This document shows, one piece after another, positions 16,933 to 24,201 of a stretch of 34,816 bases of DNA. The stretch covers positions 1 through 34,816 of the forward strand of contig JAIFKQ010000065.1 in NCBI GenBank assembly GCA_020049515.1, read 5' to 3'. The DNA is from Paludibacter sp. (GTDB lineage Bacteria > Bacteroidota > Bacteroidia > Bacteroidales > Paludibacteraceae). The notes under the pieces were generated by a model. The model saw only the letters and a program-made list of their open reading frames with translations, searched no databases and was not told where the DNA came from. Position numbers and translations under genes: made by a program. How positions within the stretch are numbered: position 1 is the first letter of the stretch; the number at the start of each line of letters is the position of its first letter.

Positions 16933-16970
16933 AAAAAAGAAATTCGTTTATCGGGTTTCTTTTTTTTTTC
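16933..16970 (+). terminator. Intrinsic terminator of rplS
   Basis: AAAAAAGAAATTCG (16933-16946) pairs with the segment 16952-16965, with two G-U pairs and a 5-nt loop. It is followed by a long T-run. Confidence 0.8.
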
Positions 16971-17085
16971 TGCATTTTTTTGAATAATTAAAATATCAAC
17001 CTAACTATTTTAAATTTAATGACTTATTGAAGAAAATGATTTTTTTTCTGAAATTTATAGTAGAATTAAAGCGTAAAATATTTTT

Positions 17086-17121
17086 TTTTGACTAGTGGTA
17101 AACATTGAGTTATATGTCATA
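17086..17121 (+). promoter_or_regulatory. Candidate ECF-sigma promoter ahead of the sigma gene
   Basis: TTTTGACTAGTGGTA (17086-17100), 14 nt, then TGTCATA (17115-17121). The same 15-mer, same spacing and TGTCTTA occur at 20091-20126 ahead of the first lipoprotein gene. The layout resembles an ECF -35/-10 pair (GTC-type -10) and suggests autoregulation by the sigma factor. Confidence 0.55.
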
Positions 17122-17139
17122 CTATTGACTTCAACAATA

Positions 17140-17173
17140 TTGATAGATTATTTGATTAGAATAATTACCTTTG
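17140..17173 (+). promoter_or_regulatory. Housekeeping-type promoter ahead of the sigma gene
   Basis: TTG (17140-17142) and TACCTTTG (17166-17173) are spaced by 23 nt, 49 nt before the GTG start. It could give basal expression below the candidate ECF promoter. Confidence 0.55.
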
Positions 17174-17222
17174 TCCTGAAAAAAAATCGAAAAGTAGTTT
17201 ATTAAAAATTGGATAACAATCT

Positions 17223-17783
17223 GTGGAAGAAGTGATAACATTGTTGCGCGAGGGCAATCACAACGCATACGAACATCTTTTTGAGACGTTGTATGAACCG
17301 CTATGCCGGTATGCTTATTCCATTTTGCGGGATGGGGCTGAAACGGAAGATGCTGTTCAACGAATTTTTTGTAAATTGTGGGATCAGCGAGCAGATTTAA
17401 CTATTAATAGTTCTATTAACTCGTATCTCTATCGGATGGTTCATAACGATTGCTTGAATAAAATACAGCAGCAAAACTCCCATAAGGAGCATAATTTGAA
17501 TTATATTGCATCTATACCCGATTCAAATGATTCAGTATCAGATTATATTGGCTCAAATGAATTGCAAGCGACTATAGATAGAGCATTGGAAACATTACCT
17601 CCACAATGTAAGCGCGTATTTGAAATGAGTAGAAAAGAGCAACTCTCCTATTCAGAAATAGCCCAACAATTGGGTATTTCTACCAATACAGTGGAGAATC
17701 ACATTGCCAAGGCACTAAAATTATTACGAGTGGAGTTAAAAGACTTTCTAACGTTATGGATACTTTTTCAGTTTTTAAAATAG
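17223..17783 (+). CDS. ECF-type RNA polymerase sigma factor
   Basis: A 186-aa ECF sigma factor of the type expanded in Bacteroidota, where it is usually paired with FecR. Region 2 spans about 12-80 (AYEHLFETLYEPLCRYAYSI, then EDAVQRIFCKLW). Region 4 spans about 115-168, with the helix-turn-helix LSYSEIAQQLGISTNTVENH (141-160). The start is GTG at 17223; a TAA lies in frame just upstream and GTG at 17232 is the only close alternative. The C-terminal tail FLTLWILFQFLK is unusually hydrophobic. The fecR-like gene follows after 7 nt. Two promoter candidates lie upstream, one shared with the lipoprotein gene at 20179. Confidence 0.92.
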   Translation: MEEVITLLREGNHNAYEHLFETLYEPLCRYAYSILRDGAETEDAVQRIFCKLWDQRADLTINSSINSYLYRMVHNDCLNKIQQQNSHKEHNLNYIASIPDSNDSVSDYIGSNELQATIDRALETLPPQCKRVFEMSRKEQLSYSEIAQQLGISTNTVENHIAKALKLLRVELKDFLTLWILFQFLK

Positions 17784-17790
17784 ACCAGCC

Positions 17791-18798
17791 ATGAAACCAA
17801 ACATCGATCTATTATTAGCTAGGTATTTTGGGGGCTCTAGTACTCCCCAAGATTTGGAGGCATTAGAGCAATGGCTTGCCTCATCGCCTTTAAATGAACT
17901 TGAATTTGAACGTTTGACAACTCTTTATCAGCGCTTACGTTCTCCGCAACTAGAAATGGCAATGCCAAATACAGCCGTTGCTAAAGCTAAATTTATGGCT
18001 TATATGCTCTCAGAAAAGCAAACTGTAAATATAAAAGATGCATCATTTCCCAAAACAATTTTATTTAAACGTTGGATGTTGGTGGCAGCAAGCGTAGCAT
18101 TGATTCTTTCACTTTCAATTGTTTTTTGGAAATTACCACAAGCACAGCACGATGTGGTTTTTGCCACTCAAGCTAAGCCATTGCAGCGTGTTTTGTCTGA
18201 CCAAACGGAGGTGAAACTGTCTGAATTGAGTAAAATTACTTACAGTTCCAATTATGGAAATGAAGCTAAAAATATTTTTTTGGAAGGTGAAGCTAGTTTC
18301 GAAGTGGGTCATGCCGGAAATGGAACTTTACGGGTGTGTGCCGACGAAACTTTTATTGAAGATATTGGTACTGTTTTTGAGGTATCTGCCTACCCAGATA
18401 GTAGTTACATAACTGTAAAAGTAAGTACAGGGCAAGTGCATTTTTATACCAAAACGAATAAAGGATTAGTAATAGCTGCCAACGAGACGGGGGTTTACGA
18501 TAAAAAAACAAAAACATTCAAATTGTTGGTGCCTTCGGTCGAATCTATTGAAAAAATAGGGATGCACGCTAATTTTAATGCAATGATATTGAGCGAGGTA
18601 GTTGAAATTATTACCAAAGTATATCATGTAGATATCCGTTTTGCAGACCCGAATATTGCTATGCGTAAAATCACCGTTAATTTCGACGGGGAAAATCTTG
18701 ATATGGTGCTTCAAATTATTGCTGAAACCTTGGATTTGACAATACTAAAGGAGGAGAATACTTATCTATTGAGAAATAAGAAATTCAATGCGCAGTAA
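17791..18798 (+). CDS. FecR-family anti-sigma factor
   Basis: A 335-aa inner-membrane regulator expected to hold the adjacent sigma factor inactive until an outer-membrane signal arrives. The cytoplasmic N-terminal region (1-93) includes the sigma-binding helix pattern LARYFGGSSTPQDLEALEQWLA. One membrane segment lies at about 95-113 (WMLVAASVALILSLSIVFW). The periplasmic FecR domain (about 120-225) includes LEGEASFEV (164-172), and a C-terminal STN-like/DUF4974-type domain follows (about 255-330, FNAMILSEVVEIITKVYHVDI). The 7-nt gap to the sigma gene indicates one transcript. The STN-barrel gene follows after 60 nt with no promoter seen. Confidence 0.9.
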   Translation: MKPNIDLLLARYFGGSSTPQDLEALEQWLASSPLNELEFERLTTLYQRLRSPQLEMAMPNTAVAKAKFMAYMLSEKQTVNIKDASFPKTILFKRWMLVAASVALILSLSIVFWKLPQAQHDVVFATQAKPLQRVLSDQTEVKLSELSKITYSSNYGNEAKNIFLEGEASFEVGHAGNGTLRVCADETFIEDIGTVFEVSAYPDSSYITVKVSTGQVHFYTKTNKGLVIAANETGVYDKKTKTFKLLVPSVESIEKIGMHANFNAMILSEVVEIITKVYHVDIRFADPNIAMRKITVNFDGENLDMVLQIIAETLDLTILKEENTYLLRNKKFNAQ

Positions 18799-18858
18799 AA
18801 AAGTATTAAATTATATTAGTCATAAATCCCAAACAATAAATTGCCTACATTCTAGTGT

Positions 18859-19974
18859 ATGAATCTGTCCTTAAGATATTTATTTTGTCTTTTAATTATT
18901 ACGCCCGTTTTTGTAATCGGCCAAAGTTTAAATGTTGATAAATTAGTATATTTTCCGAAGGGTAAGATGAGCCTAAAGTCGGTTTTGAAAACTATGAGTG
19001 TGCAAACTGGCTGCGTTTTTTCGTATGACCCCACCAAAATCCCCGAACAGCAGTCAATCATTATTTCATCTAGCAATCCATTAAAACTACAAGAAGCACT
19101 TCAGATTTTTTTACCCGTAAATGTGAAGTATAAACTGCGCGGTAAATATATTGTGTTGCAAAAAGGGACATCCCAGAACCTCAGTACCATGAAAATGCAA
19201 TCTGCTTTGCCAGCTGTGGATTCCAGTCAAATGAAAGCTGTATTGAAAATTACTGAAACACAAAAAATAAACAATACAGTAGATTTGTTAGTAGATATTC
19301 CTCCCAGTGTATTGCAGAAAATCGATACTGTTTTGTCAAATAGACCGTTGGAGATATCCGAAACAATTCATCAAACAGATAGTTCAAGCATCAATGCATC
19401 GGTTAGTGCACGAAAGGTCACCAGTCCTTCGTCGGTCATTTCAAACGAAGCTGCATCTACGGAATCTAGTGGACAAAATATTGTTAGTAAATCCGAAATA
19501 GCTAAGGTGTCAAACTCTAATGTTGTTAATTTTGTTTCTCAAAAAGGTTTCTTGGAACTGGAGTTAGCTACTTACAACAAAATAAATTCATTTTCATTTC
19601 GTGCAGGTGCTCATAGCGTGTATTTGATACTTTCAATAGCCAATTACCCATCTAATTTCTACATGTTGGGTATAGGCGCTGGTATGGAAATGAAATTAAA
19701 TGATCAGTTTGGGTTTAATTTAGAACTTGTAAGAAACACCCTAGTTAGTGGTAAATCCTATAAAATTGGCGTAAGGGGTACTATGACGCAATTTCGACCA
19801 GAACTAAACTATAGAATTGGTGAAAATTTTAAGGTTTTTGGAGCGCCTACTATACATTCGTATAAAACAAGTTACCTTAATAAAGAAACCAAGGCGTTGA
19901 TAGATTTTCCGAAAAACGGGGGATTTGGAATAATTCTTGGGGTTAGAGTTGACATGATAGGGATATTATTTTAA
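18859..19974 (+). CDS. STN-domain protein with short barrel-like C-terminus
   Basis: A 371-aa exported protein. The signal peptide is residues 1-21 (LFCLLIITPVFVIG, then QS). An STN (secretin/TonB N-terminal) domain lies at about 33-102: SLKSVLKTMSVQTGCVFSYD, then LQEALQIFLPVNVKYKLRGKY. A Ser/Thr-rich linker spans about 103-225. The C-terminal part, about 228-371, has alternating glycine-aromatic strands and ends in Phe like an outer-membrane barrel. In classical Fec-type signalling the STN domain sits on a TonB-dependent receptor of 700 residues or more; here no plug or large barrel is present. By position it should be the outer-membrane signal partner of the FecR protein. This role is inferred, and the barrel assignment is by pattern only. 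Confidence 0.75.
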   Translation: MNLSLRYLFCLLIITPVFVIGQSLNVDKLVYFPKGKMSLKSVLKTMSVQTGCVFSYDPTKIPEQQSIIISSSNPLKLQEALQIFLPVNVKYKLRGKYIVLQKGTSQNLSTMKMQSALPAVDSSQMKAVLKITETQKINNTVDLLVDIPPSVLQKIDTVLSNRPLEISETIHQTDSSSINASVSARKVTSPSSVISNEAASTESSGQNIVSKSEIAKVSNSNVVNFVSQKGFLELELATYNKINSFSFRAGAHSVYLILSIANYPSNFYMLGIGAGMEMKLNDQFGFNLELVRNTLVSGKSYKIGVRGTMTQFRPELNYRIGENFKVFGAPTIHSYKTSYLNKETKALIDFPKNGGFGIILGVRVDMIGILF

Positions 19975-20090
19975 AATGATATGAATTCATTGTTTTTTGA
20001 TAATTAAATCTAAGTTTGTTATGTATTTCTTTTTCAGCTGTTTAATTGTATTTCGTAGAAAAATGCGTAGAAAATGATATTTTTTTTTCA

Positions 20091-20126
20091 TTTTGACTAG
20101 TGGTAGTTTTAGTTTTGTTTGTCTTA
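20091..20126 (+). promoter_or_regulatory. Candidate ECF-sigma promoter ahead of the lipoprotein genes
   Basis: TTTTGACTAGTGGTA (20091-20105), 14 nt, then TGTCTTA (20120-20126). The motif and spacing are the same as at 17086-17121. No TAnnTTTG box was found between this motif and the gene, so the lipoproteins may depend on the ECF sigma factor. Confidence 0.55.
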
Positions 20127-20178
20127 GAATTATAAGACATAATAAAAGCATTCACTAACCAATTAAATTTTAGAAAAA

Positions 20179-21021
20179 ATGAAAACAAGAAAATTTTGGG
20201 TTTTACCTACAGCCGTATTTAGTTTAGCAATTTTCGTATCTTGTCAATCAAATGACATGGATCAGCTCACCAATGCATCTGATGCAAGTGTTACCATTTT
20301 AAATACTGTGAGTAACGATGCTCAAGCCGCTAGCATCAGTCAAGAGGTGATAAGCAGTGTTGCCGAGTACACTCCCAATTTCGATTCGGGAAGTTACGGT
20401 GCGGTGGGTATGCAAAAAGTGAGTGTAAAAAACTCAGTAACCATTACATTGGATGATCCAGAGTCCAATACATTTCCAAAAGTTGTGACTATTGATTTTG
20501 GAACTTCAGGTTTTGTGGGTAGAAGACTTAATGTATTGAAGGGAAAAATTATTGTTACTATTCAAGCTAGAAATTCAAGAACTTACACCTACGATAACTT
20601 TACAATTAATGAGAATCAGCTAAAAGGCTATAAATCTGAAATTTTTAATGGAGTAGATACTTGGTATTACAGCGAAAAAGATACAATTGTACGAGTGGAT
20701 GGAAAGAAAATTATTCGTAACTCGGAACGTACTCATGTATTAATAGACTTTAATCAAACTCCCTTTGTTTACAGTGATGACACGTATTCGATAACTGGAA
20801 CGGTGAATGGAATGAATGAAAATGGAAGGTTTTATACCATGAGTGCCAATGAAAGCGAACCACTTATAAGCTATACTGGCTACAATTACTTTATTAAAGG
20901 CAAACTAACGCTTTCGTCTGAAGGAAAAACAGCTGTAGTGGATTACGGTGATGGAACGCACGACAGTTTGGCAACAGTAACAATGGACGGAGAAACGAAA
21001 GAAATAAATTTAAATAAATGA
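20179..21021 (+). CDS. Lipoprotein of unknown function (paralogue 1)
   Basis: A 280-aa predicted lipoprotein. The signal peptide ends in a lipobox with Cys22 (LAIFVSC). The mature protein appears beta-rich. Its core PKVVTIDFGTSGFVGRR (100-116), continuing through NVLKGKIIVTI, matches the next gene at 22 of 29 positions. Other shared blocks are DDTYSITG, an NGR/NGK-YM segment and DYGDGTHDS near the C-terminus, which resembles a calcium-type loop by composition only. I recognise no named family. It follows the candidate ECF promoter at 20091 and lies 204 nt downstream of the STN gene, so it is probably a target or effector of the sigma system. Confidence 0.82.
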   Translation: MKTRKFWVLPTAVFSLAIFVSCQSNDMDQLTNASDASVTILNTVSNDAQAASISQEVISSVAEYTPNFDSGSYGAVGMQKVSVKNSVTITLDDPESNTFPKVVTIDFGTSGFVGRRLNVLKGKIIVTIQARNSRTYTYDNFTINENQLKGYKSEIFNGVDTWYYSEKDTIVRVDGKKIIRNSERTHVLIDFNQTPFVYSDDTYSITGTVNGMNENGRFYTMSANESEPLISYTGYNYFIKGKLTLSSEGKTAVVDYGDGTHDSLATVTMDGETKEINLNK

Positions 21022-21092
21022 TTTTTTCAAATTCAATTCAAATTCAAAAAAACAACTAAATAATTCAATTCAAATTTTCAAATTACAAATTT

Positions 21093-21935
21093 ATGAAAGC
21101 AACAAATTTTTTTGCAACAATTGCAATCGCTTTTGGAATGATTACTCTGATTACGTCTTGTAATAGTGAAAACTCGTTGGCCTCAACGCAGGCTTTGTCC
21201 ACAACTGCTACAGAAGAATCTCAGGCCGCCAATGTTAGCAATGAGGTAATTAGCTGTGCCGATGATTATACTCCGAGCTTCCCTGCAGCCCAAATGGTAA
21301 AGGGTTTTGCAAAAGCCGATTCGGTAAAAGTGACAGTGGATCAACCTGATGCCACTTCTTACCCCAAAGTAATTACTATCGATTTTGGCACAACAGGTTT
21401 TACAGCTAAACGAGGCAATGTGCTTAAAGGGAAACTAATTGTTACCATTAATAAACAAATGCATCTTGCTGGCTCTTCTCGAGTTTTTACATTCGTTGAT
21501 TTTTCGGTAAATGGCAATGCATTAACGGGCTCTAAAATAGTTACATATAATGGAATTGTATCCGAGAAACACAGTTGGAGTATTGTTGCAAACGATACCA
21601 TTACTCGAACTGATGGAAAAAAGGTGATATGGATTTCCAATCGTACTCGCACACTGATAGATAATAATATGACTCCTCTCATTTTTTGGGATGACACCTA
21701 TTCTATCACAGGTTCTTCTAATGGAAAAAATGCAAATGGAAAAGAGTACTCAATGATTATCGACGACAACAATCCACTAATTTTTCATGCAGACTATCCT
21801 CATTTTACTAAAGGTACAGTATCTATTACGACCGAAAATAATGCTGCTGTGATAGATTACGGAGATGGTACAAAGGATGCACAGGCTACTTACACGATAA
21901 ATTTTGTGACTAAAGAATTTACATTGAACAAGTAG
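21093..21935 (+). CDS. Lipoprotein of unknown function (paralogue 2)
   Basis: A 280-aa predicted lipoprotein with lipobox Cys23 (ITLITSC), the same length as its upstream neighbour and clearly homologous along the whole mature region: PKVITIDFGTTGFTAKR (91-107), DDTYSITG and DYGDGTKDAQATYT. The N-terminal 60 residues after the lipobox are less alike. The two genes arose by tandem duplication followed by substantial divergence. The 71-nt gap holds no promoter box I can see, so it is probably co-transcribed with paralogue 1 and ended by the terminator at 21986. Function is unknown. Confidence 0.82.
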   Translation: MKATNFFATIAIAFGMITLITSCNSENSLASTQALSTTATEESQAANVSNEVISCADDYTPSFPAAQMVKGFAKADSVKVTVDQPDATSYPKVITIDFGTTGFTAKRGNVLKGKLIVTINKQMHLAGSSRVFTFVDFSVNGNALTGSKIVTYNGIVSEKHSWSIVANDTITRTDGKKVIWISNRTRTLIDNNMTPLIFWDDTYSITGSSNGKNANGKEYSMIIDDNNPLIFHADYPHFTKGTVSITTENNAAVIDYGDGTKDAQATYTINFVTKEFTLNK

Positions 21936-21985
21936 ATTGTTAATTGCTCGGCTATTTTGATGTGTAAATGGATATATTGAACAAG

Positions 21986-22023
21986 AAAAGGTTTGCTAGG
22001 AAGAGTTCTAGCAAACCTTTTTT
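21986..22023 (+). terminator. Intrinsic terminator closing the sigma/lipoprotein block
   Basis: AAAAGGTTTGCTAG (21986-21999) pairs perfectly with CTAGCAAACCTTTT (22008-22021) across an 8-nt loop, with T to 22023. The A-tract lets it work in both directions, so it may also end the convergent ald gene. Confidence 0.92.
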
Positions 22024-22068
22024 AGTTAGATTTTTTTTGAATGGGTTATTATTTGGGAAAACCTATTT

Positions 22069-23238
22069 TTATACTTTTATGATTTCATTTTGTTGTTTAT
22101 AAATGTTTTTTGGCATCTCAATGTCTGTTAATATAGTCTCTACTTCTTGGTATGGCAAACCCCATGCTTCCGCCACAGCTTTATATACAATCCTTCCGCT
22201 AACAATACTTAGTCCTTTTCTTAACTCAATATTTTTCACACATGCTTTTCTCCATCCTTCGTTTGCCAATTGCAATGCATAGGGTAATGTGGCATTGTTT
22301 AATGCTAATGTAGAGGTGTAAGGCACTGCTCCTGGCATATTAGCAACGCAATAATGCACAATATCATCTATTATGAAAGTCGGATTTTCGTGTGTAGTTG
22401 GGGTACAAGTTTCAATACAGCCACCTTGGTCCACAGCCACATCCACTATTACACTACCTGGTTGCATTAGTTTAAGCATTTCCCGTGTAATAAGATGTGG
22501 TGCTTTTGCTCCAGGAATTAATACCGCCCCTATAACTAAATCGGCAGTGGTAATGGTTTTTTTTATGTTATAGATGTTTGACATTAAGGTTGTTACATTT
22601 GCTGGCATTATGTCGTCAAGCTGTCGTAACCGAGCCAAGCTTATATCAATAATAGTTACTCGAGCTCCAAAACCAGCGGCCATTTTTGCGGCCTGAGTGC
22701 CCACTATTCCGCCACCTAAAATCACTACATTGGCAGGCGAAACTCCAGGAACTCCTCCCAAAAGTATTCCTTTTCCTTTGAGTGGTTTTTCTAAGTACTT
22801 AGCGCCTTCTTGAATAGACATTCGGCCTGCAACTTCTGACATTGGTACTAATAATGGCAAGCTGCGATCTGCTTTTTCGACTGTTTCGTAGGCCAAGCAA
22901 ACTGCACCACTTTTCATCATAGCATGTGTTAATACCTCGGACGAAGCAAAGTGGAAGTATGTGAAAATCAATTGGTCTCTTTTGATTAATGTGTACTCCG
23001 AAGCGATGGGCTCTTTTACTTTAATTATCATTTCGGCAATTTTATATACAGCCTCAATGGTTGGTAAAATTTCCGCACCTGCCTCCTCGTATGATTTATC
23101 GCTAAACCCACTGTTTTCTCCAGCTTTTGTTTGTATGTAAACAACATGGCCATGTTGTGTAAATTCAGAAACACCTGCTGGCGAAAGTGCCACCCGGTTT
23201 TCGTTGTTTTTTATTTCTTTTGGGATACCTACTTTCAT
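22069..23238 (-). CDS. ald: Alanine dehydrogenase
   Basis: This enzyme catalyses NAD-dependent reversible deamination of L-alanine to pyruvate and ammonia. The protein is 389 aa, slightly longer than the usual 370 because of a C-terminal tail after PKNIYKQQ. Catalytic residues match the studied enzymes: K75 (IIKVKEP), H96 (FTYFHFA) and D270 (VDVAVDQGG). The Rossmann motif is GGGIVG (175-180), with D198 after the second strand for the NAD ribose. It is divergent from an Lrp/AsnC regulator, a common arrangement for amino-acid-responsive control of ald. Confidence 0.96.
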   Translation of the reverse strand: MKVGIPKEIKNNENRVALSPAGVSEFTQHGHVVYIQTKAGENSGFSDKSYEEAGAEILPTIEAVYKIAEMIIKVKEPIASEYTLIKRDQLIFTYFHFASSEVLTHAMMKSGAVCLAYETVEKADRSLPLLVPMSEVAGRMSIQEGAKYLEKPLKGKGILLGGVPGVSPANVVILGGGIVGTQAAKMAAGFGARVTIIDISLARLRQLDDIMPANVTTLMSNIYNIKKTITTADLVIGAVLIPGAKAPHLITREMLKLMQPGSVIVDVAVDQGGCIETCTPTTHENPTFIIDDIVHYCVANMPGAVPYTSTLALNNATLPYALQLANEGWRKACVKNIELRKGLSIVSGRIVYKAVAEAWGLPYQEVETILTDIEMPKNIYKQQNEIIKV

Positions 23239-23272
23239 AATGAGGATGTTTTTTTTGATTGATTTTATAATA

Positions 23273-23305
23273 CAAATATAATGTAAAAAGAAATAATTTG
23301 TTCAA
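23273..23305 (-). promoter_or_regulatory. ald promoter
   Basis: On minus, TTG (23305-23303) and TATATTTG (23280-23273) are spaced by 22 nt, 34 nt before the ald ATG. Confidence 0.65.
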
Positions 23306-23341
23306 TAGTAGTCATATTTAGATAATATCACTATATATGAT

Positions 23342-23349
23342 TATATTTG
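23342..23349 (+). promoter_or_regulatory. -7 box of the Lrp-family regulator promoter
   Basis: TATATTTG matches TAnnTTTG. It lies almost at the 5' end of a longer frame that opens at 23351, which makes the internal ATG at 23435 the likely start. Confidence 0.6.
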
Positions 23350-23434
23350 TATGATTTTTTTCTTTTTTAGGCGTTTCTGCCTTTACAAAAAAGAAAAAAA
23401 TACTAGCATTAGATTTTTAATTTTTAATTTTTCA

Positions 23435-23899
23435 ATGATGAATATAGATGAAACCGATAAAAAAATCTTGCAATTACTGCAAGTTGATGCACATTTAACG
23501 CTCAAAGATATAGCTAATCAGGTTAATTTATCATTAACTCCTGTTCATGATAGATTGAAACGGTTAGAAAAAGAGGGAGTTATTGAAAAATATGTAGCGC
23601 TTTTGAATAAAAAAAAGCTCGGAAATCAGTTGACGGTGTATTGTCAAGTAACACTTATCAAACAAACCATCGATTTATCGGAGGCTTTTAATGAGGCTAT
23701 TTTTAATCTACCAGAAGTTATTGAATGCAATTTTGTTTCGGGCAGTTCGGATTATATTCTCAAAGTAGTTTTGCCCGACATGGAAAGTTATCATAATTTT
23801 CATCAGAAAAAACTTTCAATTTTACCACAAGTAGCATTAATTAATAGCTTTTTTATTATTACCGAAGTGAAAAATACTACCGTTTTACCTATTTATTAG
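23435..23899 (+). CDS. Lrp/AsnC family transcriptional regulator
   Basis: A 155-aa regulator with an N-terminal winged helix-turn-helix (about 5-60: DETDKKILQLLQ, LTLKDIANQVNLSLTPVHDR) and a C-terminal RAM ligand-binding domain. Starts at 23435 and 23438 are adjacent ATGs. The frame can be extended to 23351, but that segment is hydrophobic and AT-driven and begins within about 2 nt of the -7 box, so it is rejected. The divergent layout with ald suggests it senses alanine or another amino acid and controls ald and itself. The ligand is inferred. Confidence 0.93.
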   Translation: MMNIDETDKKILQLLQVDAHLTLKDIANQVNLSLTPVHDRLKRLEKEGVIEKYVALLNKKKLGNQLTVYCQVTLIKQTIDLSEAFNEAIFNLPEVIECNFVSGSSDYILKVVLPDMESYHNFHQKKLSILPQVALINSFFIITEVKNTTVLPIY

Positions 23900-24201
23900 G
23901 TTTCAAAATAGTATCAAAAGTTATCCTCGCCAATAGCCTTTTGTATGTTTTCGTTGTAACCAATTAAAGTGTTGTTACCTGTTTTTTTCTGGCTTTAGAA
24001 TTAATGATTTTTCTACAGTATAAGTTTGAGTTGTAGAAGCAAGTTTTTTTTTATATTTATTCACTCACTAGGTTTTTATAAAATGAAAAAAAAGGATATA
24101 AATATCTTTTACGTTTTATTCTATATAAAGTCAATTGCTTTAATTGCTTATTCTTGTTTACAATTTTGTACCTTTGCAAGTTCAAAAAAATAAACCCAAC
24201 A
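23900..24201 (+). other. Intergenic region between the Lrp-family gene and uvrA
   Basis: About 300 nt, AT-rich, no ORF. The only feature I can support is the uvrA promoter at its right end (24144-24176). I saw no clear SOS-type operator. Confidence 0.55.
24144..24176 (+). promoter_or_regulatory. uvrA promoter
   Basis: TTG (24144-24146) and TACCTTTG (24169-24176) are spaced by 22 nt. It lies downstream of the first possible uvrA start (TTG 24154), so that start is excluded and the TTG at 24202 is favoured. Confidence 0.7.

Larger units (their letters stand above)
16905..17222 (+). other. Intergenic region between rplS and the sigma gene
   Basis: About 318 nt. It holds the rplS terminator, a candidate ECF-type promoter (17086-17121) and a housekeeping-type promoter (17140-17173). 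No ORF was seen. Confidence 0.6.

Noticed and set aside
23351-23434. N-terminal extension of the Lrp-family regulator.
   Set aside because: It begins immediately after the -7 box and reads as AT-driven Phe, Arg and Lys runs. The family start is at 23435.
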